Notes: generated by a model from the letters alone, not told the origin. A stretch of DNA of 64,000 nt from CAWEQW01 sp963811365 (GCA_963811365.1 CAWEQW010000013.1:14466-78465), one strand, 5' to 3'; numbered from the stretch's first letter, positions 16,039 through 25,569 are shown. Translations and numbers: made by a program.

Positions 16039-16895
16039 ATGACCGACCAGCCGACCGTCGCCCTGCTGGGCACCGGGACGATGGGTGCCGGCATGGCCCG
16101 CAACATCGCCGCGGCCGGTATCCCGCTGCGCGTCTGGAACCGGACCCGCGCCAGGGCCGAGCCGCTCGCCGAGGTGGGCGCCACGGTGGCCCGCGACGTG
16201 CCGGAGGCCGTCGACGGTGCGGACGTCGTGCTGACGATGCTGTTCGACGTGCAGTCGGTGAGCACGGTGATGCGCGAGGCGGCGGACAGCCTCGGCGGCT
16301 CGACGGTGTGGCTGCAGCAGGCCACCGTCGGCATCGACGGCACCGACGAGCCCTCCGGCTCGCCGAGGAGCTGGGGGTGACCTACGTCGACGCGCCGGTC
16401 CTCGGCACGAAGAAGCCTGCCGAGGACGGTGCTCTGGTGGTCCTCGCGTCGGGCCCGGACGACGCTCGCAGCACCGTCGAGCCGGTCCTCGAGGCGATCT
16501 CGTCGCGGGTGCTGTGGCTGGGTCGAGCCGGCGCCGGCTCCCGGCTCAAGCTGGTCGCGAACTCGTGGGTGCTCACGGTCGTGGAGGGGGTGGCCGAGTC
16601 GCTGACGCTCGCGCGGGCGCTCGACCTCGACCCGCACCTGTTCCTCGACGTCGTCAAGGGTGGCGCGATGGACGCGCCGTACGTCCAGCTCAAGGGGAAG
16701 GCCATGCTCGACGGCGACTTCGCGCCCGCCTTCGGCCTGGACGGGGCGGCCAAGGACGCCGAGCTGATCGTCACCGCGGCGCAGGCCGCCGGGGCGGACC
16801 TCACGGTGCTGGAAGCGGTCCGCGACCACCTGGTCCGGGCCCGCGACGCGGGTCATGGCGACGAGGACCTCGCCGCGACCTTCGCCGAGCACTGA
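16039..16895 (+). pseudogene. NAD(P)-dependent beta-hydroxyacid dehydrogenase, frameshifted
   Basis: A 3-hydroxyisobutyrate/tartronate-semialdehyde reductase-like enzyme split by one frameshift. The first part (16039 to about 16352) has the Rossmann motif VALLGTGTMGAGMARNIAAAG and ends ATVGIDGTDEP. The second part resumes as RLAEELGVTYVDAPVLGTK and contains the catalytic lysine region GSRLKLVANSW and the C-terminal helical domain to AATFAEH. Adding one C to the CCC at 16351-16353 restores the full 286-residue frame, so a missed homopolymer base is likely. If real, the enzyme would be dead. GAAGGAG precedes ATG 16039. Confidence 0.8.
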
Positions 16896-16926
16896 GCCGG
16901 CGCGGCGCTCGTGGCCGCCCTGCCGC

Positions 16927-18226
16927 TCAGGAGGCCGGCGGCGCGAACGACCCGTCGGCGAAGCGATAGTTCGCCCCGTCGATCGTCAGCACGACGGCAC
17001 TGTTGCTCTTCGCGAGCACGACCACCGGTTTGCCCACCAGGCCGGCCAGCTCGTCCGCGTTCGACCCGATGGTCCCGCTGTTGTCGTAGTCGTGCGCTGC
17101 GCCCGCGCTGAGCTGAGCCGCGGGGCCGAGGTCGAGCTGCGTGCCGCTCAGGCTCCAACAGCCGTCGCCGCAGTCTGCCAAGGTGCCCGTGATGGTCGTC
17201 TGTGCCGGCGGCGGCTTCGGGCTGGGCTTCGGGCTGGGCTTGGGACTGGGCTTCGGGCTGGGCTTCGGGCTGGGCTTCGGGCTGGGCTTCGGGCTGGGCT
17301 TCGGGCTGGGCTTCGGGCTGGGCTTCGGCGACGTGCCGCTGCGCGGCGTGGTGGCGCGGGCGGTGCGCCTTGTGCGCGTGCTGCTTGGCGTGGTGCCGGG
17401 CGTGCCCGCCGTCGGCCGGCGCCGGAGGCGAGGGGATCACGAAGGCGCCGGTCTGGTAGCCCCTGGCGAAGGCCAGCACCAGGGCCACGTAGTAGTCCGA
17501 GGCGTTGTACCGGTAGACCGCGGCCTTCCGGCCGGTCGTCGTGGCGAGGTCGCTCGACCCGGAGCAGAGGTAGCCGGCCGCGGCGAGGGCGGCGTCGTTG
17601 ATGTCGTTCGGACTCGCCACCCCGTCACCGTCACCGTCACGACCGGAGGTCGCCCAGGTCGACGGGATGAACTGCATCGGCCCGACCGCCCGGTCCCAGA
17701 CCCTGTCGCCGTCCCAGCGACCGTGGTCGGTGTCGCGCACCGCGGCGACGCCCCGGCCGTTCAGCGGGATGCCGATGATCGCCGGGCGCGAGATCCCGTC
17801 GCTGCCGAGCACCGAGCCGGCGTACCGCCCGTGGTCGGACTCCACGCGGCCGATCCCGGCCAGCAGGTACCAGGGCAGGTGGCACGAGGGGTCACTGCCC
17901 GCCATCCGCGCGGCGGCGCGCCGGTAGGCATGCACCGCCGCGGAGGGTACGTCGTGCTCGGCCAGTGCGCTCGCGGTCCACACATGGGCGCCCTTGGGGC
18001 TGTGCACGGTCACCTTCTTGTGCGAGGACAGGTCGAGCGAGCCCTCGATCGTGACGTGCGGCGCGACGGCCTGCGGCGGCGGCGCCGAGGCGGACTCTCG
18101 GGCGGCCGCTCTCTCGGGGCCGGTGGACGCGGCGTCGGCGTTCATCAGGTGGGCCGAGAGCATCGACATCGGCACGACGGCGATGGCCACGGCACTGGTC
18201 ACGCGGCTCGGTCGGCGCAGCTGCAT
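16927..18226 (-). pseudogene. Secreted lytic transglycosylase with KPSP linker, frameshifted
   Basis: A cell-wall hydrolase that cleaves peptidoglycan glycan strands. Residues 1-33 are a signal peptide. About 115-265 form an SLT/MltB-like domain with the catalytic Glu in GIGRVESDHGRY (E129), VGPMQFIPSTW and RYNASDYYV. A His-rich stretch and a KPSP-repeat linker follow, then a C-terminal beta domain (GTLADCGDGCWSLSG to FADGSFAPPAS). The linker and end domain are in a different frame from the N-terminal part; the shift is near 17345, just before the repeats. Either the sequence has an indel there or repeat slippage broke the gene. Confidence 0.82.
17213..17328. repeat. 12-bp tandem repeat encoding KPSP
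   Basis: GGCTTCGGGCTG is repeated nine times in full, plus a partial copy. The third copy differs at two positions (GGCTTGGGACTG). Read on the minus strand in the frame of the C-terminal domain it encodes (PSPK)n, a typical cell-wall-spanning linker. Because the unit is 12 bp, copy-number change alters linker length without shifting the frame. Confidence 0.92.
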
Positions 18227-18395
18227 GCGTGAACCACCCGTCCCCGTTCGACCCTCATGACATCGGTCGTTTCGACGTTAGTCGCACCAAATGCCACGGT
18301 CTGCCGCATGCCGAGGAATGGCCCGGGCTACCACGGCCGATGGTCCGCACGGGTGGTGCACGTGCGGCTCACATCCCCTCGGCGACGATGCGCCG

Positions 18396-19580
18396 CTAGA
18401 CCGGTTCGCGCTCGAGGACCGTGAAGGTGATCCCGGCCGCGTCGAGCCGGTGCGTGAGGTGCTCGCCCATCGCGGTCGCGGTGGTCACCTGGCCGGCGGT
18501 CGGAGGGTTGTCGTCGAAGGCCAGGCTCAGGGCCGACTCGGCGAGCATCGTCGCGGTCGCGGTGTAGCCGGGGTCCCCACCGGACACCTCGGTGACCACC
18601 CGCTGCCCGCCGCCCTCACCGACGAAGCGGACGCTGAACCAGGACCTCGCGCGGCGCTCGTCGCTGGGTCCCTCGCCCACCGCGACCCGGCTGAGCATCA
18701 GCCGCCGCAGTGGCGGCACCTGGGCCGCCGCCGCGACGGTGCCCGCGGCGGCCAGCCCCCCGGCGAGGACGGGCAGCCGGCGCACCGCGGCGTAGTGCCC
18801 GTAGGAGAGCTCCGGGCCGTAGCGGTCGAGGGCCCGGGCGGACCGGGCGACGATCTGCGGGTCGATCGTCGGCAGCGGGGCCAGCCACCAGCCGGTGACC
18901 GGGTCGCGGTGCACCGACCGGGCGGCGGCACGGACCCGGCGGCCGGCCGGCCGCGGCTCGACGGCGCGCCGTGCCGACGCCGCCTGACGGGCCTGCCGGA
19001 GCCGGGACATCGCGGTCACCGCCGAGTGGAAGGTGCCGCCGGAGACGGTCCCGCTCGCCCGGACCATCCCGCGCACGGTGAGCGGCACGCCCTCCGGCAG
19101 CTGCAGCACCGTGAACCGGACTCCGAGATCGTGCGGCACCGAGTCGAAGCCGCACGCGTGCACGATCCGCGCGCCGGTCTGCACCGCGCGGGCGTGGTAG
19201 CCGGTGTACATCCGGTCGACGAACTCCGGCTCGCCGGTCAGGTCGACGTAGTCCGTGCCCGCCTCCGCGCACGCGGCGACCAGCGGCTCGCCGTACTCGA
19301 GATAGGGGCCGACGGTCGTGATCACCAGTCGGGTGGACGCGGCGACGGCTGCCATGGACGCCGGGTCGGTGACGTCGGCCCGCAGGAGCGGCAGGTCCGC
19401 GAGCCGCGGGTCGACCTCGGCGAGCCGGTCCCGCACGGCCCGCAGCCGCTCGGGGCTGCGGCCGGCGAGCGCCCAGCGGCAGCCCTCCGGCGCGTGGCGG
19501 GCGAGGTACTGCGCGGTGAGGCCCCCGGTGAAACCGGTGGCGCCGAGCAGCACGAGGTCGTGATCGCGGCCAGTGGGCAC
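18396..19580 (-). CDS. Saccharopine dehydrogenase-like / trans-acting enoyl reductase family protein
   Basis: A 394-residue protein. The N-terminal Rossmann motif is LVLLGATGFTGGLTAQYLA. TVGPYLEYGEPLVAACAEAGTDYVDLTGE and HACGFDSVPHDLG follow; these are hallmarks of the saccharopine dehydrogenase NADP-binding family that includes mycobacterial Rv2449c and the enoyl reductase Rv2953. The C-terminal part has a GGT(F/L)HS motif and a membrane-associated-looking Ala-rich helix. The substrate cannot be fixed from sequence; lipid-related reduction is likely by family. GTG 19580 is chosen because CCAGGAGC precedes it. It is divergent from the DUF2277 gene. Confidence 0.8.
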   Translation of the reverse strand: MPTGRDHDLVLLGATGFTGGLTAQYLARHAPEGCRWALAGRSPERLRAVRDRLAEVDPRLADLPLLRADVTDPASMAAVAASTRLVITTVGPYLEYGEPLVAACAEAGTDYVDLTGEPEFVDRMYTGYHARAVQTGARIVHACGFDSVPHDLGVRFTVLQLPEGVPLTVRGMVRASGTVSGGTFHSAVTAMSRLRQARQAASARRAVEPRPAGRRVRAAARSVHRDPVTGWWLAPLPTIDPQIVARSARALDRYGPELSYGHYAAVRRLPVLAGGLAAAGTVAAAAQVPPLRRLMLSRVAVGEGPSDERRARSWFSVRFVGEGGGQRVVTEVSGGDPGYTATATMLAESALSLAFDDNPPTAGQVTTATAMGEHLTHRLDAAGITFTVLEREPV

Positions 19581-19665
19581 GGGCGGGGCTCCTGGAGGTC
19601 GGGAGTGGTCGGGGTGCAGCGCCGACCACTCTGCCAGCCCGGTCCGTCGCGCGTAGGCTCGCACC

Positions 19666-19932
19666 ATGTGTCGCAACATCCGTCCGCTGCACAACTTCGA
19701 GCCGCCGGCCAGCCGCGACGAGGTGCAGGCGGCCGCGCTGCAGTACGTCCGCAAGGTCAGTGGCAGCACCCGCCCCTCCCAGGCGAACCAGGCGGCGTTC
19801 GACCTGGCGGTCGCCGAGGTCGCCGAGGCGACGCGACACCTTCTCGAGTCGCTGAGCACGACCGCGCCCCCGAGGAACCGGGAGGTCGAGGCGGCCAAGG
19901 CGAGGGCCCGCTCGGTGGCCAGGTACGGCTGA
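19666..19932 (+). CDS. DUF2277 family protein
   Basis: An 88-residue protein starting MCRNIRPLHNFEPPASRDEV, the invariant DUF2277 signature (MCRNIxxLxNFEPPA). VRKVSGSTRPSQANQAAFD and a basic C-terminus (KARARSVARYG) follow. The family is widespread in actinobacteria and proteobacteria, and its function is unknown. It ends two bases before the methyltransferase start at 19935, so the two are probably co-transcribed. Confidence 0.88.
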   Translation: MCRNIRPLHNFEPPASRDEVQAAALQYVRKVSGSTRPSQANQAAFDLAVAEVAEATRHLLESLSTTAPPRNREVEAAKARARSVARYG

Positions 19933-19934
19933 CC

Positions 19935-20519
19935 ATGACTCCGGAGGACCGGCTCGACGCCGCGTTCGCCGCCGTGCCGCGCACCCTGTTCCTGCCGCCG
20001 GACCAGCAGCGGTTCGCCGGCCTCGACCGGGCGCTGCCGCTGGGCTACGGCCAGACCGGGAGCCAGCCCACGACCGTGCGCGACATGCTGCGCCTGCTCG
20101 ACCTGCGTTCCGGCCAGCGGGTGCTCGACGTCGGCTGCGGCTCGGGGTGGACGACGGCGCTCCTGGCGCACCTCGTCGGCCCGGACGGTGAGGTGCTCGG
20201 GGTGGAGGTGGTTCCCGAGCTGGTCGGCTTCGGGCGCCGCAACCTCGCCGGCTGCGACTACCCGTGGTCCTCGATCCGCGCTGCCGAGCCCGGCGTGCTG
20301 GGACTGCCCGGCTCGGCGCCGTACGACCGGGTGCTGGTGTCCGCCGAGTCCGGCACCGTGCCCCGCGCGCTGGTCCGCCAGCTCCTCACCGATGGCGTCA
20401 TGGTGGTCCCGGTCGCCGGCCGGATGGCCGTGGTGCGCCGGACCGACCCCGATCCGGACGCCGAGCCCGAGGTCGAGCTGCACGGGCACTACCTGTTCGT
20501 GCCGCTCGTCGAGCCGTGA
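19935..20519 (+). CDS. pcm: Protein-L-isoaspartate O-methyltransferase-like
   Basis: A 194-residue class I SAM-dependent methyltransferase. The N-terminus has the PCMT substrate region (FAAVPRTLFLPPDQQ, then GYGQTGSQPTTVRDML). SAM motif I is VLDVGCGSGWTTALLA and the post-I acidic residue is in LGVEVVPEL. The enzyme starts repair of damaged Asp/Asn residues in aging proteins. It is a little shorter than the classic 210-220 residues. GTG and ATG starts overlap the region of the DUF2277 stop; ATG 19935 is chosen. The racemase gene follows after one base. Confidence 0.8.
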   Translation: MTPEDRLDAAFAAVPRTLFLPPDQQRFAGLDRALPLGYGQTGSQPTTVRDMLRLLDLRSGQRVLDVGCGSGWTTALLAHLVGPDGEVLGVEVVPELVGFGRRNLAGCDYPWSSIRAAEPGVLGLPGSAPYDRVLVSAESGTVPRALVRQLLTDGVMVVPVAGRMAVVRRTDPDPDAEPEVELHGHYLFVPLVEP

Positions 20520-20520
20520 G

Positions 20521-21264
20521 ATGGCCCCACCGTCAGGGGCCGGCCGTCACCTCGGCATCGTCGCCCACAGCATCGAGGGCGCCACGCTCTGTCTGCGCAC
20601 CTTCTGCGGCCACGGGTTCGCCGAGATGGGTCCGCACGACCACCCCGACGTGACCCTCGACGCGATCGCGCTGGCCCGCAGCATGCCGGCCTGGGAGCGC
20701 GGCGACCCGGCTGCCGTGCGAGAGGAGCTGGCCGAGAGCGTGCGCCGCGTGGCGGCTGCAGGTGCCGAGCTGTTCGCGTGCCCCGACAACACCGCGCACC
20801 AGGCGCTCGAGCTGCCCGGTGAGCCGCTCGCACTGCCCGGCCTGCACATCGCCGAGGTGGTCGCGGACGAGGCCGTCCGAGCCGGCCACCGAGTCGTCGG
20901 TGTGCTGGGCACCCGCTTCCTGATGGACGGCCCGGTCTACCGGGAGGCGTTGGCCCGAAGGGGGCTGCGGTTCGTGGTCCCCGACGCCGTGGACCGGCGG
21001 ACGGTCGACGACGTGATCTTCTCCGAGCTGGTGAACGGCGTGCTCACCGACGGCTCGCGCGCGGCGTACGTCGACGTGATCCGGCGGCTGGCCGACGCCG
21101 GCGCCGACGCCGTCGCGCTGGCGTGCACCGAGATCCCGCTGCTGGTCTCGCCGGAGGCCTCACCACTGCCCACGCTCGACTCGACCCGGCTGCTCGCCCG
21201 CGCGGCGTTCGACGTGTCGGTGGGTCGGCTGCCGATGCCGTCGTGGCGCGGCGGCCCGGCCTGA
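20521..21264 (+). CDS. Aspartate/glutamate racemase family protein
   Basis: A 247-residue two-cysteine racemase. The first catalytic Cys is in FACPDNTAHQALE (near residue 82) and the second in ALACTEIPLLVSP (near 200). Between them are LGTRFLMDGPVYREALARRGL and the second substrate domain. The family interconverts L- and D-amino acids such as aspartate, and both cysteines are present. The C-terminus ends in a large inverted repeat shared with the convergent HAD gene. It is co-directional with DUF2277 and pcm, with a one-base gap, so it is likely the third gene of that operon. Confidence 0.82.
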   Translation: MAPPSGAGRHLGIVAHSIEGATLCLRTFCGHGFAEMGPHDHPDVTLDAIALARSMPAWERGDPAAVREELAESVRRVAAAGAELFACPDNTAHQALELPGEPLALPGLHIAEVVADEAVRAGHRVVGVLGTRFLMDGPVYREALARRGLRFVVPDAVDRRTVDDVIFSELVNGVLTDGSRAAYVDVIRRLADAGADAVALACTEIPLLVSPEASPLPTLDSTRLLARAAFDVSVGRLPMPSWRGGPA

Positions 21265-21354
21265 CCACACCGACCGGCACTCGAAGCCGGGCCTCGGGAC
21301 GCTGCCGCGTGCGCCGCCCCGCTCGGCGGCCCGACTGCCGGTCGGAGTGGTCAG
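21261..21354. terminator. Large inverted repeat between convergent genes (likely bidirectional terminator)
   Basis: The left arm 21261-21279 (CTGACCACACCGACCGGCA) pairs with the right arm 21336-21354 over 19 bp with one mismatch, enclosing 56 bases. The arms include the stop codons of both the racemase (+) and the HAD hydrolase (-). No T-run is present. Confidence 0.65.
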
Positions 21355-22181
21355 CCGAAGTCCACGACCTCGTCGGAGTCGTCGTTCCACTCCTCGACGA
21401 GCGGGACCAGGTCCGCGACCGAGTCCACGACCTGTGAGGGCCGGTAGGGGAAGGTGTCGATGTCCTCGGGCCTGGTGGACCCGCTGAGCACGAGGATGGT
21501 GCGCAGCCCCGACTCCAGCCCGGCCACGACGTCGGTGTCCATCCGGTCCCCCACCATGACGGTGGTCTCGGAGTGGGCGTCGATGCGGTTCAGCGCCGAG
21601 CGCATCATCAACGGGTTCGGCTTGCCGATGAAGTAGGGCTGCCGACCGGTCGCCCGAGTGATCAGCGCCGCCACCGAGCCGGTCGCCGGGATGGACCCGT
21701 TGACGCTCGGGCCCGTGGGGTCGGGGTTCGTCGCGATGAACCGGGCGCCCGCGTCGATGAGCCGGATCGCGGTGGTGATCGCCTCGAACGAGTACGTGCG
21801 GGTCTCCCCCAGCACGACGTACTCCGGGTCGCGCTCGGAGAGCACGTAGCCGATCTCGTGCATCGCGGTGGTCAGCCCCGCCTCGCCGATGACGTACGCC
21901 GTGCCGCCGGGGCGCTGGTCGTCGAGGAACTGCGCGGTCGCGAGCGCCGACGTCCAGATCGACTGCTCGGGTACGTCGATGCCCGAGCGCCGCAGCCGGG
22001 CCTTCAGGTCGCGCGGGGTGAAGATCGAGTTGTTCGTCAGCAGCAGGAAGGGCCTGCCGAGATCGCTCAGCGTGCGCACGAACTCCGCGGCGCCGGGGAT
22101 CGGGTCCTCCTCGTGGACCAGGACGCCGTCCATGTCGGAGAGCCAGGCGCGAACCGGTCGGGGCGTCGTCATGGACGCCAT
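21351..22181 (-). CDS. HAD-IIA family hydrolase (NagD-like phosphatase)
   Basis: A 276-residue phosphatase. The motifs are: nucleophile [13 protein letters not shown] (DxDGV, near residue 16), motif II TNNS (TNN), conserved Lys in [11 protein letters not shown] and motif [20 protein letters not shown] large C2 cap lies between motifs II and III, as in NagD. The enzyme class dephosphorylates sugar phosphates or nucleotides in the cytoplasm. ATG 22181 or an internal ATG three codons later could be the start. The sirtuin gene is divergent, with about 35 bases between them. Confidence 0.87.
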   Translation of the reverse strand: MASMTTPRPVRAWLSDMDGVLVHEEDPIPGAAEFVRTLSDLGRPFLLLTNNSIFTPRDLKARLRRSGIDVPEQSIWTSALATAQFLDDQRPGGTAYVIGEAGLTTAMHEIGYVLSERDPEYVVLGETRTYSFEAITTAIRLIDAGARFIATNPDPTGPSVNGSIPATGSVAALITRATGRQPYFIGKPNPLMMRSALNRIDAHSETTVMVGDRMDTDVVAGLESGLRTILVLSGSTRPEDIDTFPYRPSQVVDSVADLVPLVEEWNDDSDEVVDFG

Positions 22182-22216
22182 CGTTCCATGCAGGACCCGA
22201 CGTAGGCTTGTCGCCG

Positions 22217-23089
22217 ATGGACCTCTCCACCGTGCCCGCTCCAGCCGGTCCCGCTCCCGCCGCCTCCGCGACCACCTCGCAGGAGGCGGCCGTGACGCTG
22301 CTGCGCGAGCGCGGTTTCGTGGCGCTGAGCGGGGCCGGCGTCAGCACCGACTCCGGGATCCCGGACTACCGGGGTCCCGGCGCACCGGCCCGGACGCCGA
22401 TGACCTACCAGGAGTTCGTGTCCGGTCCCGCGCCGCGGCAGCGCTACTGGGCCCGCTCGCACCTCGGCTGGTCGCGGATGACGCACGCGGTGCCGAACCA
22501 CGGTCACCACGCGGCGGCCCGGCTCGAGGCGCACGGCGTGCTGCGGATGCTCATCACCCAGAACGTCGACGGGCTGCACGAGGCTGCGGGCTCCCGCCGG
22601 CTGTGCGCGCTGCACGGCCGGATCGCGGAGGTGGTCTGCCTCGACTGCCGGGAGCGGACCGGACGGGCCCGGCTGCACCAGCGCATGGAGGAGCTCAACC
22701 CGCACTGGACGGCGCGGCACCAGGACGTCGCGGTGCGGCCCGACGGCGACGTGGAGCTCGACGACACCGCCGGGTTCCGGGTGCCGGGCTGCCGCTCCTG
22801 CGGCGGGGTGCTCAAGCCGGACGTGGTGTTCTTCGGCGAGAACGTGCCCAAGGAGCGGGTGCAGCGCTGCTACGCGGCGGTGGAGGCGGCGGCCTCGGCG
22901 GGAGCGGCGATGCTCGTGCTCGGCTCGTCGCTCACGGTGATGTCCGGGCTCCGGTTCGTCCGGCACGCCGCCAAGCACGCCATGCCCGTGGTCATCGTGA
23001 ACCGCGGCGCGACCCGCGGCGACCCGCTCGCGACGTACAAGCTGGAGGTCGGTACGACGCCGTTCCTCGGCCTGCTCGCCGACGGCTGA
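22217..23089 (+). CDS. NAD-dependent protein deacetylase, sirtuin (SIR2) family
   Basis: A 290-residue Sir2 enzyme that removes acyl groups from lysines using NAD. The NAD site is [20 protein letters not shown]. The catalytic region is [13 protein letters not shown] with HG (LHGRIAEV) as the general base. The zinc site has two CxxC pairs: CLDC and [13 protein letters not shown] and [10 protein letters not shown] complete the motifs. An ATG at 22217 is preferred to the TTG three codons upstream. No substrate protein or acetyltransferase is adjacent. Confidence 0.92.
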   Translation: MDLSTVPAPAGPAPAASATTSQEAAVTLLRERGFVALSGAGVSTDSGIPDYRGPGAPARTPMTYQEFVSGPAPRQRYWARSHLGWSRMTHAVPNHGHHAAARLEAHGVLRMLITQNVDGLHEAAGSRRLCALHGRIAEVVCLDCRERTGRARLHQRMEELNPHWTARHQDVAVRPDGDVELDDTAGFRVPGCRSCGGVLKPDVVFFGENVPKERVQRCYAAVEAAASAGAAMLVLGSSLTVMSGLRFVRHAAKHAMPVVIVNRGATRGDPLATYKLEVGTTPFLGLLADG

Positions 23090-23107
23090 CCCGTCGAGTC
23101 CGGTCGG

Positions 23108-23899
23108 TCAGGTGATGTCGCGGCGCACCGACAGCGCCACCCCGAGCCCGGCGAACACCGCCGCGTAGCCCAACAGCACCAGGCCGCCGAGCCACCAGGC
23201 CAGGTAGTCGACGAGCGTGCTCCCGGTCTGCATCAAGGCCGTGGAGGCGTTGGTGGGCAGCCATCTGACGACCCAGTCGAGGTCCTGGCTGGCCAGGATG
23301 AAGGTCAGCAACGGCTCGAGCAGGAAGGTCACGAAGACCGCGATCAGGATCGCCGCCACCTGGTTGCGGATCAGCGTGCCGACGCCGATCCCGAACAGCG
23401 CCCAGAGCCCGACGGCGAGCACGCTGAGCGCCATGGTGGGCAACAGCCGGTCCGCGCCGAGCCCGAGCCCGTGGCCGCGGATCGTGATCACGACCGCGCC
23501 GACCACGAACGCCGCGACCAGGGCCACGACGGCGTACAGGATCCCGAGCAGGAAGTGCGCGACCATCTTCGCCAGCACCACGTCGGCCCGCCGCGGGGTG
23601 GCCAGGAACGTCGGGGTGATCGTCTCGTAGCGGTACTCCCCCGTCATGCCGGTGATGCCGAGGATCAGGGCGAAGATGTAGGTGCCGCTGAACATCGAGG
23701 CCGCGTAGACGCTGCGGATCGCCTCAGCGCTGTCCAGCCCGGGGGTGGCCTGCTGCCCGGCGCCGGGAGAGGCTCCGGCGAGCGCGGCGCTCGCGCCGGC
23801 CTGGATCATCGTGTAGACCACGGCTCCGATCAGCAGCCCCCACCACAGCCGGGTGGAGAGGATCTTGCGCAGCTCCGAGCGCACCAGTCCCGAGGTCAT
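23108..23899 (-). CDS. ABC-2 type transporter permease
   Basis: A 263-residue membrane protein with six helices. It starts MTSGLVRSELRKILSTRLWW, the classic ABC-2 permease amphipathic opening, and includes TGEYRYETITPTFLATPRR, the conserved cytoplasmic loop of this family. It forms an exporter with the ATPase encoded just upstream; the coding regions overlap by four bases (ATGA), which means translational coupling. The substrate is unknown. Codon use and GC match the neighbours. Confidence 0.88.
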   Translation of the reverse strand: MTSGLVRSELRKILSTRLWWGLLIGAVVYTMIQAGASAALAGASPGAGQQATPGLDSAEAIRSVYAASMFSGTYIFALILGITGMTGEYRYETITPTFLATPRRADVVLAKMVAHFLLGILYAVVALVAAFVVGAVVITIRGHGLGLGADRLLPTMALSVLAVGLWALFGIGVGTLIRNQVAAILIAVFVTFLLEPLLTFILASQDLDWVVRWLPTNASTALMQTGSTLVDYLAWWLGGLVLLGYAAVFAGLGVALSVRRDIT

Positions 23900-24801
23900 C
23901 CGACTCCCTCCTCGCGGGTCAGGTCCAGGAAGACCCGTTCGAGGTCGCTGCTCTCCCGGGCCAGCTCGTGCACTTCCACGCCGTGTGTGAACGCGAGGTG
24001 GCCGATGTCGTCGGTGGAGGCGTCGCGGACGCGCAGCAGCCCGTCCGCGGCCCGCTCCACCGTGGCGCCGGCAGCGGCGAGCGCCTCCTGGAGCCGCTCG
24101 GGCGCCGGGGTCCGGACCCGTACGGCGGTGTGCCCGGCCTCCAGCTCGGCGAGGCTGCCCTGGCGCACCAGCCGGCCGCGGGCGACCACCACGATCTCGT
24201 CGACGGTCTGCTGCACCTCGGTGAGCACGTGACTGGAGACCAGCACGGTGCGACCCTCGCCCGCGAGCGCGCGGAGGTACTCGCGCAGCCACGCGATGCC
24301 GGCCGGGTCGAGGCCGTTCGCGGGCTCGTCGAGTGCCAGCACCGCGGGGTCCCCGAGCATCGCCTGGGCCAGGGCCAGCCGCTGGCGCATCCCGAGGGAG
24401 TAGCCGCCGACCCGCCGGTCGGCGAACTCGGCGAGCCCGACCTGGCGGAGCAGCTCGTCGCAGCGTGCCGGGTCGACGCCCGCGGCCAGGGCCATCACCC
24501 GCAGGTGCGCCCGCGCGGACCGGCCGGGGTGGAAGCTCGAGGACTCCAGCGCGGCGCCGACGACGCCGAGCGGGTGCTCGAGGTCGCGGTACGCGCGCCC
24601 GTCGATGGTGGCCGTGCCCCCGTCGGGAGTGACCAGGCCGAGCAGGCAGCGCAGCGTCGTCGTCTTGCCCGCGCCGTTCGGCCCGAGGAACCCGGTGACC
24701 ACGCCCGGCCGCACCGAGAAGGACAGGTGGTCGAGCGCCCGCACCGCGCCGAACGACTTGGTGAGTCCGTCGACCTCGACAGGCAGCCCGGTGAGTCCCA
24801 T
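23896..24801 (-). CDS. ABC transporter ATP-binding protein (CcmA/DrrA type)
   Basis: A 301-residue ATPase. Walker A is GPNGAGKTTT (near residue 40), the signature motif is YSLGMRQRLALAQAM, Walker B is VLALDEPANGLDP, and the switch His is in VSSHVLTE. A C-terminal domain of about 80 residues (AVRVRTPAPERLQEAL) is typical of DrrA-like exporters of drugs, lipids or bacitracin. It couples to the permease that overlaps its stop. ATG 24801 is preferred. The dedicated regulator, if any, is not adjacent. Confidence 0.9.
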   Translation of the reverse strand: MGLTGLPVEVDGLTKSFGAVRALDHLSFSVRPGVVTGFLGPNGAGKTTTLRCLLGLVTPDGGTATIDGRAYRDLEHPLGVVGAALESSSFHPGRSARAHLRVMALAAGVDPARCDELLRQVGLAEFADRRVGGYSLGMRQRLALAQAMLGDPAVLALDEPANGLDPAGIAWLREYLRALAGEGRTVLVSSHVLTEVQQTVDEIVVVARGRLVRQGSLAELEAGHTAVRVRTPAPERLQEALAAAGATVERAADGLLRVRDASTDDIGHLAFTHGVEVHELARESSDLERVFLDLTREEGVG

Positions 24802-24867
24802 GCTCCGATCCTGGCAGAGCGCCGTCGCCCTCGCAGGGACACGGCCGTCCGGCGCGGCGGGCGTGGG

Positions 24868-25569
24868 TCAGAGGCGCCGGACCAGCATGTGCGAGGCGTG
24901 GTCCGGGTCGATCTCGGCGGTCTCGCCACCGCTGGCCACCAGCACGCCCTCCGCGCCCGCGGCCACCGTCACCACCTTGTCGGGCAGCGCACCCACCCGC
25001 CGGAGCGCCGCCATCAGCGCCTCGTCCTTCTGCATCTCCTCGCCGATGCGCCGCACCAGCACCCGGACCTCCCCGTCGCCGGAGAGCACTGCGGCGAGCG
25101 ACACCAGGTCGGCGACGTTGGCGGCCCCGTCCGCCGTGCCGTCGGAGCTCTCGCCGAGCTCGTCGAGACCCGGGATCGGGTTGCCGTACGGAGACTCGGT
25201 CGGGTGGTCGAGCAGCGCGAGGAGCCGCCGCTCGACCGTCTCGGACATGACGTGCTCCCAGCGGCACGCCTCGGCGTGCACCAGCTCCCACTCGAGACCG
25301 ATGACATCGGTGAGCAGCCGCTCGGCGAGCCGGTGCTTGCGCATCACCCGGGTCGCCAGCCGCAGGCCCTCGTCGGTGAGCTCGAGGTGGCGGTCCCCCT
25401 CCACGGTGAGCAGCCCGTCGCGCTCCATCCGCGCCACGGTCTGGCTGACGGTCGGACCGGACTGGTGCAGCCGCTCGGCGATCCGGGCACGCAGCGGGAC
25501 GATGCCTTCCTCGACCAGCTCGTAGATGGTCCGGAGGTACATCTCGGTGGTGTCGATCAGGTCGCTCAC
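24868..25569 (-). CDS. ideR: IdeR/DtxR-type iron-dependent repressor
   Basis: A 233-residue metal-dependent repressor very close to mycobacterial IdeR. It has the helix-turn-helix [20 protein letters not shown], then [20 protein letters not shown]; the metal-binding dimerisation domain with [13 protein letters not shown] (ancillary and primary sites, including Cys and His ligands) and [11 protein letters not shown]; and the SH3-like C-terminal domain from about 150 to 233. With Fe(II) bound it represses iron uptake and siderophore genes and controls iron storage. The start is GTG 25569. The photolyase gene is divergent, with 60 bases between them. Confidence 0.93.
   Translation of the reverse strand: MSDLIDTTEMYLRTIYELVEEGIVPLRARIAERLHQSGPTVSQTVARMERDGLLTVEGDRHLELTDEGLRLATRVMRKHRLAERLLTDVIGLEWELVHAEACRWEHVMSETVERRLLALLDHPTESPYGNPIPGLDELGESSDGTADGAANVADLVSLAAVLSGDGEVRVLVRRIGEEMQKDEALMAALRRVGALPDKVVTVAAGAEGVLVASGGETAEIDPDHASHMLVRRL

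Noticed and set aside
13212..16892. A very long open minus-strand frame (over 1,200 codons)
   Set aside because: It is antisense to the FUSC gene and the dehydrogenase and out of frame with the MFS gene. Its translation is Arg/Pro/Gly-rich without domains, as expected for shadow frames at this GC.
17213..17328. Repeat array as a CRISPR
   Set aside because: The units are 12 bp, contiguous and without spacers, and they encode a KPSP linker.
18227..18395. c-di-AMP riboswitch upstream of the lytic transglycosylase
   Set aside because: Such switches occur before actinobacterial cell-wall hydrolases, but the leader is short and I could not match the conserved core.
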